The position numbers and the translations under genes were made by a program. Below the pieces are notes generated by a model, which did no database searches, was not told the DNA's origin, and saw nothing but the letters and a program-made list of their open reading frames with translations. Shown in pieces: positions 35,960 through 43,570 of a DNA stretch of 61,202 bases; position 1 is the stretch's first letter, and each line of letters starts with the position of its first letter. Origin of the DNA: Ruminococcus sp. (GTDB taxonomy: Bacteria > Bacillota > Clostridia > Oscillospirales > Ruminococcaceae); contig JAFUTK010000060.1 of assembly GCA_017471405.1 (NCBI GenBank), positions 1 to 61,202 of the forward strand, given 5' to 3'.

Positions 35960-36316
35960 TCACATTTTCTGCTTGCTCTTCGCAAACAGCGCTGCCACGA
36001 AGGACAGGCACATCGCCGCGGTTATCCCGGCGGCGCAGCCGGAGAGCCCCCCGGTGAGTATACCCATAAAACCGTCCCGGTCAACAGCCTCCTTGACACC
36101 CTCGGCAATGGCATTGCCGAATCCGGTCAGGGGAACGGTGGCGCCGGCGCCTCCCAGCTCCTTTATGGGAGCATATATTCCCAGCGCCCCCATTATCACC
36201 CCCGCCGTCACAAAGCTTACCAGAATCTTTGCGGGCGTCAGGGCGGTCTTATCAATAAGCACCTGCCCCACAGCGCAGAACACCCCGCCTATTACAAAGG
36301 CATAGAAAAAATCCAT
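35960..36316 (-). CDS. spoVAE: Stage V sporulation protein AE
   Basis: 118-aa membrane protein with four hydrophobic segments, part of the SpoVA channel that moves Ca-dipicolinate into the forespore and out at germination. The GQVLIDKTALTPAKILV and SVTAGVIMGALGIYxP-like segments are typical. ATG 36316 is chosen over GTG 36325 because AGGAAG lies 8 bases upstream. It follows spoVAD by 12 bases. The third core partner, spoVAC, is not adjacent. Confidence 0.93.
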   Translation of the reverse strand: MDFFYAFVIGGVFCAVGQVLIDKTALTPAKILVSFVTAGVIMGALGIYAPIKELGGAGATVPLTGFGNAIAEGVKEAVDRDGFMGILTGGLSGCAAGITAAMCLSFVAALFAKSKQKM

Positions 36317-36328
36317 TATATCCACTTC

Positions 36329-37363
36329 CTACATCTTCTTGAACTTTATATCCATAGCGCTCCCCGATTCAAAGGACAGCCATACCGCGTGGGAAATGGC
36401 TGGGATGCTCTCCCCCTGAGCGTTGACAGTGGGGGAGAGCAGCGCACCCGTCGCCGCGAAGAGAATGTTCTTGAATTCCCCTGAACGCAGCTTCGGCACG
36501 AAGTACCCGCAGAGCATCGATGCCGCACACCCCGCTCCGCTGGCTCCCGCGTGAACGTCCTGCTCCTCGAAGGAGTAGAGCATAGTGCCGCAGTCCCGGT
36601 GAAGGCTCCTGATATCCACACCGTCCCGCTCAAACAGCTCGCACAGCAGCCGACTGCCCACCTTTCCCAGGTCTCCGGTAACTATGGCGTCAAAGAACTC
36701 CGGAGTGAGGCCGGTGTCCTGCAAAAGCTGACGTATGCTGGTGTACGCCGCCGGAGCCATTGCCGCACCCATATTTGCGGCATCCTTCACGCCCATATCG
36801 ACCACCTTACCGACGGTGGCGGCTCGGACGTAGGGAGGAAGCCTCTCGGCGGACACCACCAGCGCTCCCGCCGCCGTCGCGGTATACTGGGAGGTAGGCG
36901 TGCGCTGTCCGCCGTAATTGAGAGGGAAGCGGTACTGCCGCTCCGCCGCGCAGAAGTGGGAGGAGGTGACGGCCAGCGCCCTGTCGGCGTAGCCTCCGTC
37001 CACGAAAAGAGAGGCCAGCATAAGTCCCTCCGTAACTGTGGAGCAGGCGCCGTAAATGCCGAGAAAGGGGATGTCAAGCTCCCTGATGCCGTAGGTAGTG
37101 CCCACGCACTGATTGAGCAGGTCGCCTCCCAGCATAACGTCTATCCCCTCGGGATTGAGGGAGGCCTTGGACAATGCATGGAGGACCGCCTCCTTCAGCA
37201 GCTTGCTCTCCCCCTGCTCGAAGGTCTCGCAGGAGAAGAAGGGGTCCTCGTTGATTTTATCGAAGCACTGGCACATAGGCCCGTCGCCCTCCATTTTTCC
37301 GCCCACCGCCGCCGAGCTGATGACAGCGGGGGTGTTGGTAAAGAAGACTGTATTTCCTTTCAT
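36329..37363 (-). CDS. spoVAD: Stage V sporulation protein AD
   Basis: 344-aa soluble SpoVA component with a thiolase-like fold that binds dipicolinic acid. Recognisable segments are FFTNTPAVISSAAVGGKMEG at the start, DVMLGGDLLNQ-like, GIYGACSTVTEGLMLAS and SGAGCAAS. AGGAGG precedes the ATG. Together with spoVAE it forms a two-gene leftward operon, preceded by a candidate SigG-type promoter, and both ends are bounded by repeat DNA. Confidence 0.96.
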   Translation of the reverse strand: MKGNTVFFTNTPAVISSAAVGGKMEGDGPMCQCFDKINEDPFFSCETFEQGESKLLKEAVLHALSKASLNPEGIDVMLGGDLLNQCVGTTYGIRELDIPFLGIYGACSTVTEGLMLASLFVDGGYADRALAVTSSHFCAAERQYRFPLNYGGQRTPTSQYTATAAGALVVSAERLPPYVRAATVGKVVDMGVKDAANMGAAMAPAAYTSIRQLLQDTGLTPEFFDAIVTGDLGKVGSRLLCELFERDGVDIRSLHRDCGTMLYSFEEQDVHAGASGAGCAASMLCGYFVPKLRSGEFKNILFAATGALLSPTVNAQGESIPAISHAVWLSFESGSAMDIKFKKM

Positions 37364-37389
37364 AAGTACCTCCTATCCGTTGTTAGGGA

Positions 37390-37419
37390 TAGTATTGGCT
37401 CATAGCGGGGAAGATATGC
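37390..37419 (-). promoter_or_regulatory. Candidate SigG-type promoter of spoVAD
   Basis: Minus strand: GCATA (37419-37415), 18-base spacer, AATACTA (37396-37390), one mismatch from the SigG -10 CATNNTA. The position, about 27 bases before the start, fits forespore expression. Confidence 0.4.
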
Positions 37420-37472
37420 ATTTTCGGTTGCGGGGGGAGAAAAATAAGTGTATAATAAAATCAGCCAACGGT

Positions 37473-37639
37473 GGGATAACGAACGCGAAGCGAGTTAAAA
37501 AGCGCGCGGTCAAGCCTCGCGCCAGAGGTTTGCGAGGTGTCGGGGCAGCGCCCTGACCAGGGTTTGGGGCAGAGCCCCAATTGCGGCGCCAGCCGCAACT
37601 TGGCGCTGCGCAAAAGACGATAAAGGCGCCGCACTATAA
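37473..37639 (+). repeat. Dispersed intergenic repeat family 2, copy B
   Basis: Begins GGGATAACGAACGCGAAGCG and contains TTAAAAAGCGCGCGGTC and GCCTCGCGCCAGA; ends GGCGCCGCACT, as does copy A at 23934. It occupies much of the 539-base space between spoVAD and the second sigma gene. The rest of that space holds only the candidate sigma promoter at 37825. Confidence 0.75.
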
Positions 37640-37824
37640 TACCACACCGCAGATGCAGGAACAGACTATACGCAGCGCCGTCAACGTGATAGTTCTGCAC
37701 TCGCAGGAAACAGTGAGCGCAGCGAACGCTTTTCCGTATCTAGGCACACAAAATGAGGGGACGCCCGTTTTTTTGCGCCAATGTGGCTCGGAGAAATAAT
37801 CATTGAAAAAACTTGAATAAAGTC

Positions 37825-37853
37825 TGTAACATTCCCACTTCTCAGTTGTCTAA
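37825..37853 (+). promoter_or_regulatory. Candidate ECF-type autoregulatory promoter
   Basis: TGTAAC (37825-37830), 16-base spacer, TGTCTAA (37847-37853). The AAC-containing -35 and GTC-containing -10 with this spacing are typical of ECF sigma promoters, and it lies before an ECF sigma gene. Confidence 0.5.
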
Positions 37854-37902
37854 CAAACAGAGGGACACAAAATCAGGCATTATAGCATCAGGGGGCGAGG
37901 CT

Positions 37903-38409
37903 GTGGGCAGTAAAAAAATAATGAGCGACGAGGCTCTGTACGCCGAGTACAGTGCGCTCTACCGCTATGCCCTCTCCCTTACCGGCAATAAGCAGGAGGC
38001 CGAGGATATCACGCAGGAAGCATTCCTCAAAGCTATGAGCTCAAAGGCCGGATTTGAGGGCGGCAGCAGCCTCTTTACATGGCTCTGCTCGATCGCTAAA
38101 AACCTCTGGCTCAACCGCCTCAAAAAGCAAAAGCGCATAAGCCCCGACGAGCCCTCTCCTGACCTCTCCGACGACAGCCCCCGCTTCGAGGAAAGGCTGG
38201 AGGATAAGCAGTCAGCCCTCGACATAATGCAATGCCTTCACACCCTCGACGAGCCCTATAAGGAGGTATTCCTCCTGCGTATATTCGGTGACGTCAGCTT
38301 CTCCGAGATAGCCGCGGTTTTCGGCAGAACCGAGGGCTGGGCGAGAGTCACCTTCCATCGCGCGAAAGCAAAAATAACCGACCGGATGAGAAAGGACGGA
38401 AAGCTATGA
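37903..38409 (+). CDS. ECF-type RNA polymerase sigma factor
   Basis: 168-aa sigma factor: region 2 (ALSLTGNKQEAEDITQEAFL, SLFTWLCSIAKNLWLNRLKK) and region 4 (SFSEIAAVFGRTEGWARVTFHRAK). GTG 37903 is preferred because AGGGGG lies 10 bases upstream; ATG 37921 is the alternative but has no ribosome site. It overlaps the following anti-sigma gene by 4 bases (ATGA) and seems to read its own ECF promoter. Confidence 0.9.
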   Translation: MGSKKIMSDEALYAEYSALYRYALSLTGNKQEAEDITQEAFLKAMSSKAGFEGGSSLFTWLCSIAKNLWLNRLKKQKRISPDEPSPDLSDDSPRFEERLEDKQSALDIMQCLHTLDEPYKEVFLLRIFGDVSFSEIAAVFGRTEGWARVTFHRAKAKITDRMRKDGKL

Positions 38410-39251
38410 GCAGGAACGAAAAGAACGAGAATAAACAGCAGAACAACACCCTCCCCTGCGAGGTGGTAAAAGATATCCTCCCCCTCTACCACGACGGCAT
38501 TGTCAGCAAGAAGACAAAGGAAAGGGTGGAGGAGCACCTTGCCTCCTGCGAGGAGTGCTCAAAGGAGCTTCAGAAGCTGGAGGAGCAGCTGCCTGTCCCC
38601 GCAGACGATGAGGGCGTGCGTGAGAGCTTTGACAACCTGAAAAAGAAGAGCAAAAAGCGTACTATCATCATAGGAGCGGTCTGCGCTGCGGTGCTGGCAG
38701 GGATAGCATACTTTGCCGCATGGTTTTTGCAGAACGCTATGATAATGGAATACTCCCCGGAGGATATCACCGTTATCAAGGTGTTCCGGGCGGTATATCC
38801 CGACTGTGAGCTTCCTGACTATACTCACTATGAGGGCGATGACGACGGCGTGCTCATCTATATGGAAGCCCCCTGGGAAGGGGATATGGAAGTCACCCGG
38901 GAAAACGGCAGCATCGAGCTGACCTTCAAGCACCCCATTATGAACCGCGACATTTATGAGGCGGGCCTCAGAAAGGACTTCTATTATATTCCTGTGAAAC
39001 CCGGCGACAAGACGATATCGGTCAACGGAAAGACCGTCTGCACCATCGCAGACCTCCCCGCAGAGAACCCGGATTACGTCTACGCCTACCATGAGTTCTC
39101 TCATTCCGGCAAGAACAGCAGCTGGGATATAAACCAGAGCCCTTCCGGTTACACCTTCACCTACTGCCCCGACTCTAACAAGCAGAACGAGTATGTGACC
39201 TGGGATCTTGCCGGCAATGTCCTTAAGGACACAAGAAAAACCGACAGCTAA
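38406..39251 (+). CDS. Zinc-finger anti-sigma factor with extracytoplasmic domain
   Basis: 281 aa. The N-terminal ZAS (zf-HC2) domain (LPCEVVKDILPLYHDG, HLASCEECSKEL) should bind and inhibit the sigma factor encoded just before. One membrane helix (about 83-102) and a 180-residue outside domain follow, presumably sensing the envelope. The signal is unknown. Cognate pairing is supported by the 4-base gene overlap. Confidence 0.88.
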   Translation: MSRNEKNENKQQNNTLPCEVVKDILPLYHDGIVSKKTKERVEEHLASCEECSKELQKLEEQLPVPADDEGVRESFDNLKKKSKKRTIIIGAVCAAVLAGIAYFAAWFLQNAMIMEYSPEDITVIKVFRAVYPDCELPDYTHYEGDDDGVLIYMEAPWEGDMEVTRENGSIELTFKHPIMNRDIYEAGLRKDFYYIPVKPGDKTISVNGKTVCTIADLPAENPDYVYAYHEFSHSGKNSSWDINQSPSGYTFTYCPDSNKQNEYVTWDLAGNVLKDTRKTDS

Positions 39252-39330
39252 GATTCTTCCTCCCGGACATAAGGCATATGTCTCCTGAACTCAAAGGGGG
39301 CTGCCCCGCAGTCCTCTCGCCGAAAAACCC

Positions 39331-39370
39331 AAAGGCTATCCCACCCCCTGCGGGGCGGGATAGCCTTTTT
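39331..39370 (+). terminator. Terminator of the second ECF module
   Basis: Stem AAAGGCTATCCC...GGGATAGCCTTT followed by Ts. Confidence 0.8.
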
Positions 39371-39407
39371 GCACAATTTCCACATCGGTTGAGCATTGAA
39401 AATAACG

Positions 39408-39488
39408 GCGGAAAATGCTCTTCCCCGCGTTAGCGGGGAAGAGTATTTTCCGCACTTTCCCTCGCCGCCGCAGGCGGCGAGGGAAAAG
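39408..39488. repeat. Two consecutive long palindromes
   Basis: GCGGAAAATGCTCTTCCCCG...CGGGGAAGAGTATTTTCCGC (39408-39453) is followed directly by CTTTCCCTCGCCGCC...GGCGGCGAGGGAAAAG (39455-39488). With the hairpins at 39331 and 39534 there are four strong hairpins in about 235 bases; no gene lies among them. Confidence 0.8.
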
Positions 39489-39533
39489 CAAATTCAATGA
39501 GCGATACACGTCGAAATTGTGAGTTCGCAAAAA

Positions 39534-39564
39534 AAGTGCCGGACCGATAGGCGGTCCGGCACTT
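39534..39564 (-). terminator. Terminator of hsp20
   Basis: Stem AAGTGCCGGACCG...CGGTCCGGCACTT, with TTTTTTGCG following on the minus strand, just after the hsp20 stop. Confidence 0.82.
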
Positions 39565-39572
39565 GCAATATA

Positions 39573-40007
39573 TTATTCCGCTTCGGTTATCTCAAGCCTT
39601 CTCTGCTTGGGAGCCTCCTGCTTCTGCTTGGGCAGGTCAATGGTCAGGATACCGTTCTTGTATTCTGCCTTGATGCCCTCGGTGTCGATGCCGGTAAGGT
39701 CGAAACTGCGCTTATAGGAGCCGTAGCGTCTCTCGCGGCGGATATACTTGCCGTTCTGATCCTTCTCGTCATTCTCGATCTTGTGCTCTGCCGAAAGGGT
39801 GAGCATATTGTCGGTGATGTCGAGGTTTATATCCTTCTTCTCGAAGCCGGGGAGCTCTGCCTCCATAACGTACTTCTCACCCTCATCGCGGATATCTGTC
39901 CTGATGCGCTCGTAACGGGGGTTCGGTGCGAAGAAGTCGCGGTCGAAGTCCGAGAACATATCAAACGGGTCATACATTCTTCTTTCAAACGGTGTAAGTG
40001 CTAACAT
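39573..40007 (-). CDS. Hsp20/alpha-crystallin small heat-shock protein
   Basis: 144-aa ATP-independent chaperone that holds unfolding proteins. It has the alpha-crystallin domain (about 38-132; YVMEAELPGFEKKDINLDI to AEYKNGILTIDLPK) and a short C-terminal tail. CAGGAGGAA precedes the ATG. It is expressed leftward behind a perfect CIRCE element 190 bases upstream, so HrcA control is expected. It ends at its own terminator. Confidence 0.94.
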   Translation of the reverse strand: MLALTPFERRMYDPFDMFSDFDRDFFAPNPRYERIRTDIRDEGEKYVMEAELPGFEKKDINLDITDNMLTLSAEHKIENDEKDQNGKYIRRERRYGSYKRSFDLTGIDTEGIKAEYKNGILTIDLPKQKQEAPKQRRLEITEAE

Positions 40008-40089
40008 AAGTCATTCCTCCTGTTGTTCATTATCGTGCCCCTCTGTACGGCGGGGCCTCTGTTTTTATCATTGACAATTCCTTGAAACC

Positions 40090-40113
40090 TTATTCAGCTT
40101 TATTCTGCTCCAT
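40090..40113 (-). CDS. Possible 7-codon leader ORF before hsp20
   Basis: ATG to TAA encodes MEQNKAE, with AAAGGAG 9 bases upstream, inside the long region between the CIRCE element and hsp20. It is too short to support on its own; it may be chance. Confidence 0.2.
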   Translation of the reverse strand: MEQNKAE

Positions 40114-40196
40114 CGGGCTCATCTCCTTTTGTTTGACTATATATTACCCCCCTTGTTTGAAAAATGTGTATCGCTTTTGTGACAGGAAGATGAAAA

Positions 40197-40223
40197 TTAG
40201 CACTCTCGTGGCAAGAGTGCTAA
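40197..40223 (-). promoter_or_regulatory. CIRCE element (HrcA operator)
   Basis: TTAGCACTC, 9 bases, GAGTGCTAA: an exact match to the CIRCE consensus. It lies 190 bases upstream of hsp20. Confidence 0.95.
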
Positions 40224-40241
40224 AATGCTGTGAAGAGAAAC

Positions 40242-40289
40242 CGGAAAGGATATTCTCTCCGCCTGCGGCGGAGGAATACCCTTTTCCGG
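40242..40289. repeat. Long palindrome of the GGAAAAAGGTAT family
   Basis: CCGGAAAGGATATTCTCTCC...GGAGGAATACCCTTTTCCGG between the CIRCE element and the tRNA terminator. Confidence 0.7.
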
Positions 40290-40350
40290 CGATAACTTTA
40301 TTTATTATAATACAGTCAGCTCGAAGTTACGCCCCGAGCCAAACAAAGTT

Positions 40351-40384
40351 AAAATGCCCTCACCTTGTTGGAGGCGAGGGCATT
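40351..40384 (-). terminator. Terminator of the tRNA-Gln operon
   Basis: Stem AATGCCCTC...GAGGGCATT followed by TTAAC on the minus strand, downstream of the two tRNAs. Confidence 0.7.
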
Positions 40385-40404
40385 CGCTGGCGCAGCGTGT
40401 GCGC

Positions 40405-40480
40405 TGGCTGGGGTAAAAGGATTCGAACCTTTGAAATGCCGGAATCAGAATCCGGTGCCTTACCGCTTGGCTATACCCCA
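40405..40480 (-). tRNA. tRNA-Gln (CUG)
   Basis: 76 bases with CCA encoded. Acceptor stem TGGGGTA/TACCCCA, anticodon stem CCGGA/TCCGG with loop TTCTGAT giving anticodon CTG, and T-loop GTTCGAATC. Second gene of a two-tRNA transcript. Confidence 0.95.
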
Positions 40481-40498
40481 ATATTATCGGGAAAGTAA

Positions 40499-40574
40499 TG
40501 GCTGGGATAGCTGGACTCGAACCAGCGGAATGGAGGGATCAAAACCCTCTGCCTTACCACTTGGCTATATCCCA
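40499..40574 (-). tRNA. tRNA-Gln (UUG)
   Basis: 76 bases with CCA encoded. Acceptor stem TGGGATA/TATCCCA, anticodon stem GAGGG/CCCTC with loop TTTTGAT giving anticodon TTG, and T-loop GGTTCGAGTC. It is 18 bases upstream of the CUG isoacceptor. Confidence 0.95.
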
Positions 40575-40615
40575 ATGCTTTCCCGACATCACTTCTGTTT
40601 TATTACAGCTTTATT

Positions 40616-40644
40616 ATTATACCACTCTGTCCCGAGAAATGCAA
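40616..40644 (-). promoter_or_regulatory. Promoter of the tRNA-Gln operon
   Basis: Minus strand: TTGCAT (40644-40639), 17-base spacer, TATAAT (40621-40616), 42 bases before the tRNA. Confidence 0.78.
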
Positions 40645-40672
40645 GCGGGCAGATGTCTTTTTAACAAATTGT

Positions 40673-41482
40673 TTACATCTGCTCATTGGGGTGATTTCTT
40701 ATGTAATGGAAGAGATACTGCTGAGCCGTACCCTCATAGCCCTTGACACACTCCGGCAGACCGTTGGGATACCACCGCTCCAGCGCCCGCTTCATCCACA
40801 CATCTATGGGGAAGGCATCGGTGCGGTACATACCGAAGAGCAGAGCGCACATCGCCACCTTTGGCCCCACGCCCTTTATCCTCATAAGCTCCTTCTGGGC
40901 ATCATTAAGGGGGAGGGACTTTATCTTTTCAAGGTCTAGCTCTCCGGAAAGCATTTTATGCACCGCGTCCACAAGGTACTTTGCCCTGAAACCGCTGCGC
41001 AGGAAGGCAAGGCTCTCTTCAGTCTCCTCGCGAAGGCGCTCGGCGTCGGGGTAGCCCTCATAGTGCTCCACCAGTCTGCCGATTATGCCCTTAATGCGGG
41101 GGATATTGTTGTTCTGGGAGATGATAAAGCTGGAAAGCGCCTCCCAGCTGTCCTGCCGGAGAATTCGTATGCCCCCGGCGTACTCGCAGGCGCGGGCGAG
41201 TGTCTTATCCTCCGAAAAGCGGCGCTTTAATTCGCCGTAGTCTGTGGATAAGTCCAAATAATTGTACCATTTGTCCAGCAAATCGTGCTCTGTGGTGTTT
41301 TCCAAAAGGAAGGTCTCATCGCCTATCCTGCTTATGCGCAAAAAGTCGTTGAGGTAGTAGCCCTCATATGTATCGGGGGCAGTCTTAGCCCAGCGAAAGG
41401 CCTGCCCGCAGTCGAGAGTCTCGTCCAGGTCGAAGTCGGGCTGGTGCAGTATGATATCGCTGCCCTTTACTGTGTAGTCCAT
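40673..41482 (-). CDS. 8-oxoguanine DNA glycosylase/AP lyase, OGG1 type
   Basis: 269-aa base-excision-repair enzyme that removes 8-oxoguanine. The helix-hairpin-helix GPD motif (LMRIKGVGPKVAMCALLFG) contains the catalytic K208, and D227 follows 19 residues later (AFPIDVWMK), the same spacing as K249/D268 in human OGG1. The N-terminal TATA-like domain (DETLDCGQAFRW) is present. It lies 9 bases after the DUF6062 gene on the same strand. Confidence 0.93.
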   Translation of the reverse strand: MDYTVKGSDIILHQPDFDLDETLDCGQAFRWAKTAPDTYEGYYLNDFLRISRIGDETFLLENTTEHDLLDKWYNYLDLSTDYGELKRRFSEDKTLARACEYAGGIRILRQDSWEALSSFIISQNNNIPRIKGIIGRLVEHYEGYPDAERLREETEESLAFLRSGFRAKYLVDAVHKMLSGELDLEKIKSLPLNDAQKELMRIKGVGPKVAMCALLFGMYRTDAFPIDVWMKRALERWYPNGLPECVKGYEGTAQQYLFHYIRNHPNEQM

Positions 41483-41491
41483 TTGGTCTCC

Positions 41492-42181
41492 TTATCTTGT
41501 CGTCAGAAACTTTATCGCTCTCTCAATGGAGTCCTTCGAGTTGCCCCAGTCTGCATTTTTGGAGGTATTGCGGTAATCGTACATCTTGCAGTAGTGCGAA
41601 ACGTCCGCCTCCAATGCATCAAGGTACTTTTTCGTCAGTTCCCCGCAGTCGTTCACAAACTGCCCCAGCCACTTCTTTTCAAGTGATGTGGAAGCCATCG
41701 TCACCAGCAGTTCGTAGTGCGGCAGGCACAGCTGCTCCTGCTGTGAAAACAGCTCCCTGAACTCTCTCTCTTTTTGGTAGAGCTCAAAAAAGGTCACCAT
41801 CAGCCGCGACATTCCCCACTCTATCTTAGAGCACACAAAGCAATCGTTGTTGATGACCGATACCTTCTTCTGCTTGGCGGTCTTGCTCTCGAACATTCCC
41901 GTCTTGGCCTTCTCAAACACATTCTTTTGCAGCGACTGCAAGTGCGTCTGAAGCATCAGCGCCAGCGAGAGACGGTTCTTGCAGGCTCTCATCTGCTCAA
42001 AATGGGTCTTGCAGAAGCCCTGCCTGTTAGTCTCGATGCGCACATCAGGCTCCATCATCGCCGCCCCCATAATGTAATCCACAGTGCGCTGCTCCAGCAT
42101 ATCTCTCATGCGGCAGATGGGGCAGCCCTCCTTGGGCTCGAATATCTCGTTTACGGGTATCGTCAGAATACTTTCTCTCAT
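41492..42181 (-). CDS. DUF6062-family protein with paired-cysteine motifs
   Basis: 229-aa predicted cytoplasmic helical protein. Two similar halves each carry CxxC followed by a Cys/His pair: GCPICRMR with GFCKTHFEQM, and CFVCSKIE with CLPHYELL. These look like two metal-binding (probably zinc) sites. The start ESILTIPVNEIFEPKEGCPIC is typical of DUF6062; function unknown. It is co-directional with the OGG gene and divergent from the membrane protein gene at 42263. Confidence 0.85.
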   Translation of the reverse strand: MRESILTIPVNEIFEPKEGCPICRMRDMLEQRTVDYIMGAAMMEPDVRIETNRQGFCKTHFEQMRACKNRLSLALMLQTHLQSLQKNVFEKAKTGMFESKTAKQKKVSVINNDCFVCSKIEWGMSRLMVTFFELYQKEREFRELFSQQEQLCLPHYELLVTMASTSLEKKWLGQFVNDCGELTKKYLDALEADVSHYCKMYDYRNTSKNADWGNSKDSIERAIKFLTTR

Positions 42182-42195
42182 ATTGTCCTCCCGGC

Positions 42196-42224
42196 TTGAA
42201 TTTTTTGTCTGATTATAGTATAAT
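42196..42224 (+). promoter_or_regulatory. Promoter of the 322-aa membrane protein gene
   Basis: TTGAAT (42196-42201), 17-base spacer, TATAAT (42219-42224). Confidence 0.72.
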
Positions 42225-42262
42225 AGGAATTGAAGGATTTTTCAAGAGGGGAGAACGAAAAA

Positions 42263-43231
42263 ATGCGCAAGGACACCCTGCTCCTGCTGGAGCGTATCGC
42301 TGTGGTGATAATTGTGGGAGCGGTGAGCTATGCCCTGTTCTTCTCCTTAAGCGGAGGAGGGGACATTGCCCTTGAGGCTGCCCTCGACGCCGTCTTTGTG
42401 ACCATAGCCGCCCTGATGGTGATAGCCTTCGTCAAGAATTTGAGGAAGTACTCAAAGACTGGGCAATTTCTGGGAGTTCCGCCCCCGGCTGCTCATATGG
42501 GTATCGCGGCGCATCTTGTCTGGAAGCTGTGCTGGCTGTGCCTTTGCGCCGCCTGCGTTCTCGTCAATCATTCAGATAACGAAACGCTTGAAAACTTAGC
42601 TACTATGATGCTGGGCTTTTGGCTGATGACCCTTATTCCGGCGATAGTTCTGCGGATAGCCTTTTACTCCCGCAAGACAAATATAATCAGGGGCAAGCCC
42701 AATGATGTTATGGGCTACCGCTGGTACTTCGGCAGCGGTGAGGGCACTCATACCAAAACTACCTCCGCGGACTTCAATGCGCAGGACGGCCATTTAGCCG
42801 AGAGGTTCGAGGCCGTCACAAACGGCAGGCTCCCCCTGCCCTCCGACAACACCCCTCCGACGGCTGTGCTCCTGCGGGACGGGTATGCTTTCTCGGTGCT
42901 GCAGGTGCAGACCGGCACATTAGAGTCAGTCGCCGCTATGACCGAAAAAACCTTCCTGAAAGGCGCCAGCGAGCTCTGCCAAAGGCTGGGGTATGACGCC
43001 TTCCTCGACCCGGAGGACTGGAAGGCAATAGTCACCTCCAGCGCCGACCAATGGGTAATAAACCGCCTTGAGGGCGGGGTGGATATCAGCTACTATCTGC
43101 TCTCCTGCCTGGATATGCTGCTGTTTCCCCGGGGGCTCTCGGTGGTGGAGGTCACCAACTACGGCGGCAAGGTCCGCTTTGCGGTGATAGTCCCCTCGGA
43201 TAAGCTCCGGCTCTTCGGAGGCAGGGGCTGA
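42263..43231 (+). CDS. Membrane protein of unknown function, 322 aa
   Basis: Four hydrophobic helices in the first 145 residues (about 9-30, 38-58, 80-102, 112-134), then a soluble domain of about 180 residues with no recognised family (motifs MGYRWYFGSGEGTH, ADQWVINRLEGGVDISYYLL). ATG 42263 is chosen because GAGGGGAG lies 10 bases upstream; an earlier TTG in frame overlaps the leader. A single-gene transcript with its own promoter. Confidence 0.75.
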   Translation: MRKDTLLLLERIAVVIIVGAVSYALFFSLSGGGDIALEAALDAVFVTIAALMVIAFVKNLRKYSKTGQFLGVPPPAAHMGIAAHLVWKLCWLCLCAACVLVNHSDNETLENLATMMLGFWLMTLIPAIVLRIAFYSRKTNIIRGKPNDVMGYRWYFGSGEGTHTKTTSADFNAQDGHLAERFEAVTNGRLPLPSDNTPPTAVLLRDGYAFSVLQVQTGTLESVAAMTEKTFLKGASELCQRLGYDAFLDPEDWKAIVTSSADQWVINRLEGGVDISYYLLSCLDMLLFPRGLSVVEVTNYGGKVRFAVIVPSDKLRLFGGRG

Positions 43232-43570
43232 CGCCTACCGAAGAGGCAGAAGATTACAGAATGGTAACAGATATGACAGTCCTCTTCGGACTGTATGAGT
43301 ACAATTTTTAGTACTCGTAAAGCTCGTTTATCGGTCTTTCGCCGAAACGACATTTTAAGGGAGATTTTTTGGACAGTTTACATTATTTTCCGACCGTTTG
43401 TTCCAAACAAATTAAAAAATCGGGGCAAAGCCCGAACTTTCGGGAGGCTTCGATAATGACACGCCGCAGGACAAAATGATGTTCACACTTTGCTCATATT
43501 TGTAATTGGTTTTTCGCTTTTCTTTTCGCTTTTTTCGATGATCTTGTACGTTTTTTCAGACAGGCTGCTT

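Noticed and set aside
40365-40746. Rightward frames giving similar protein pieces (GFEPLKCRNQNP, GLEPAEWRDQNP)
   Set aside because: They are antisense translations of the two tRNA-Gln genes, a known annotation artefact.
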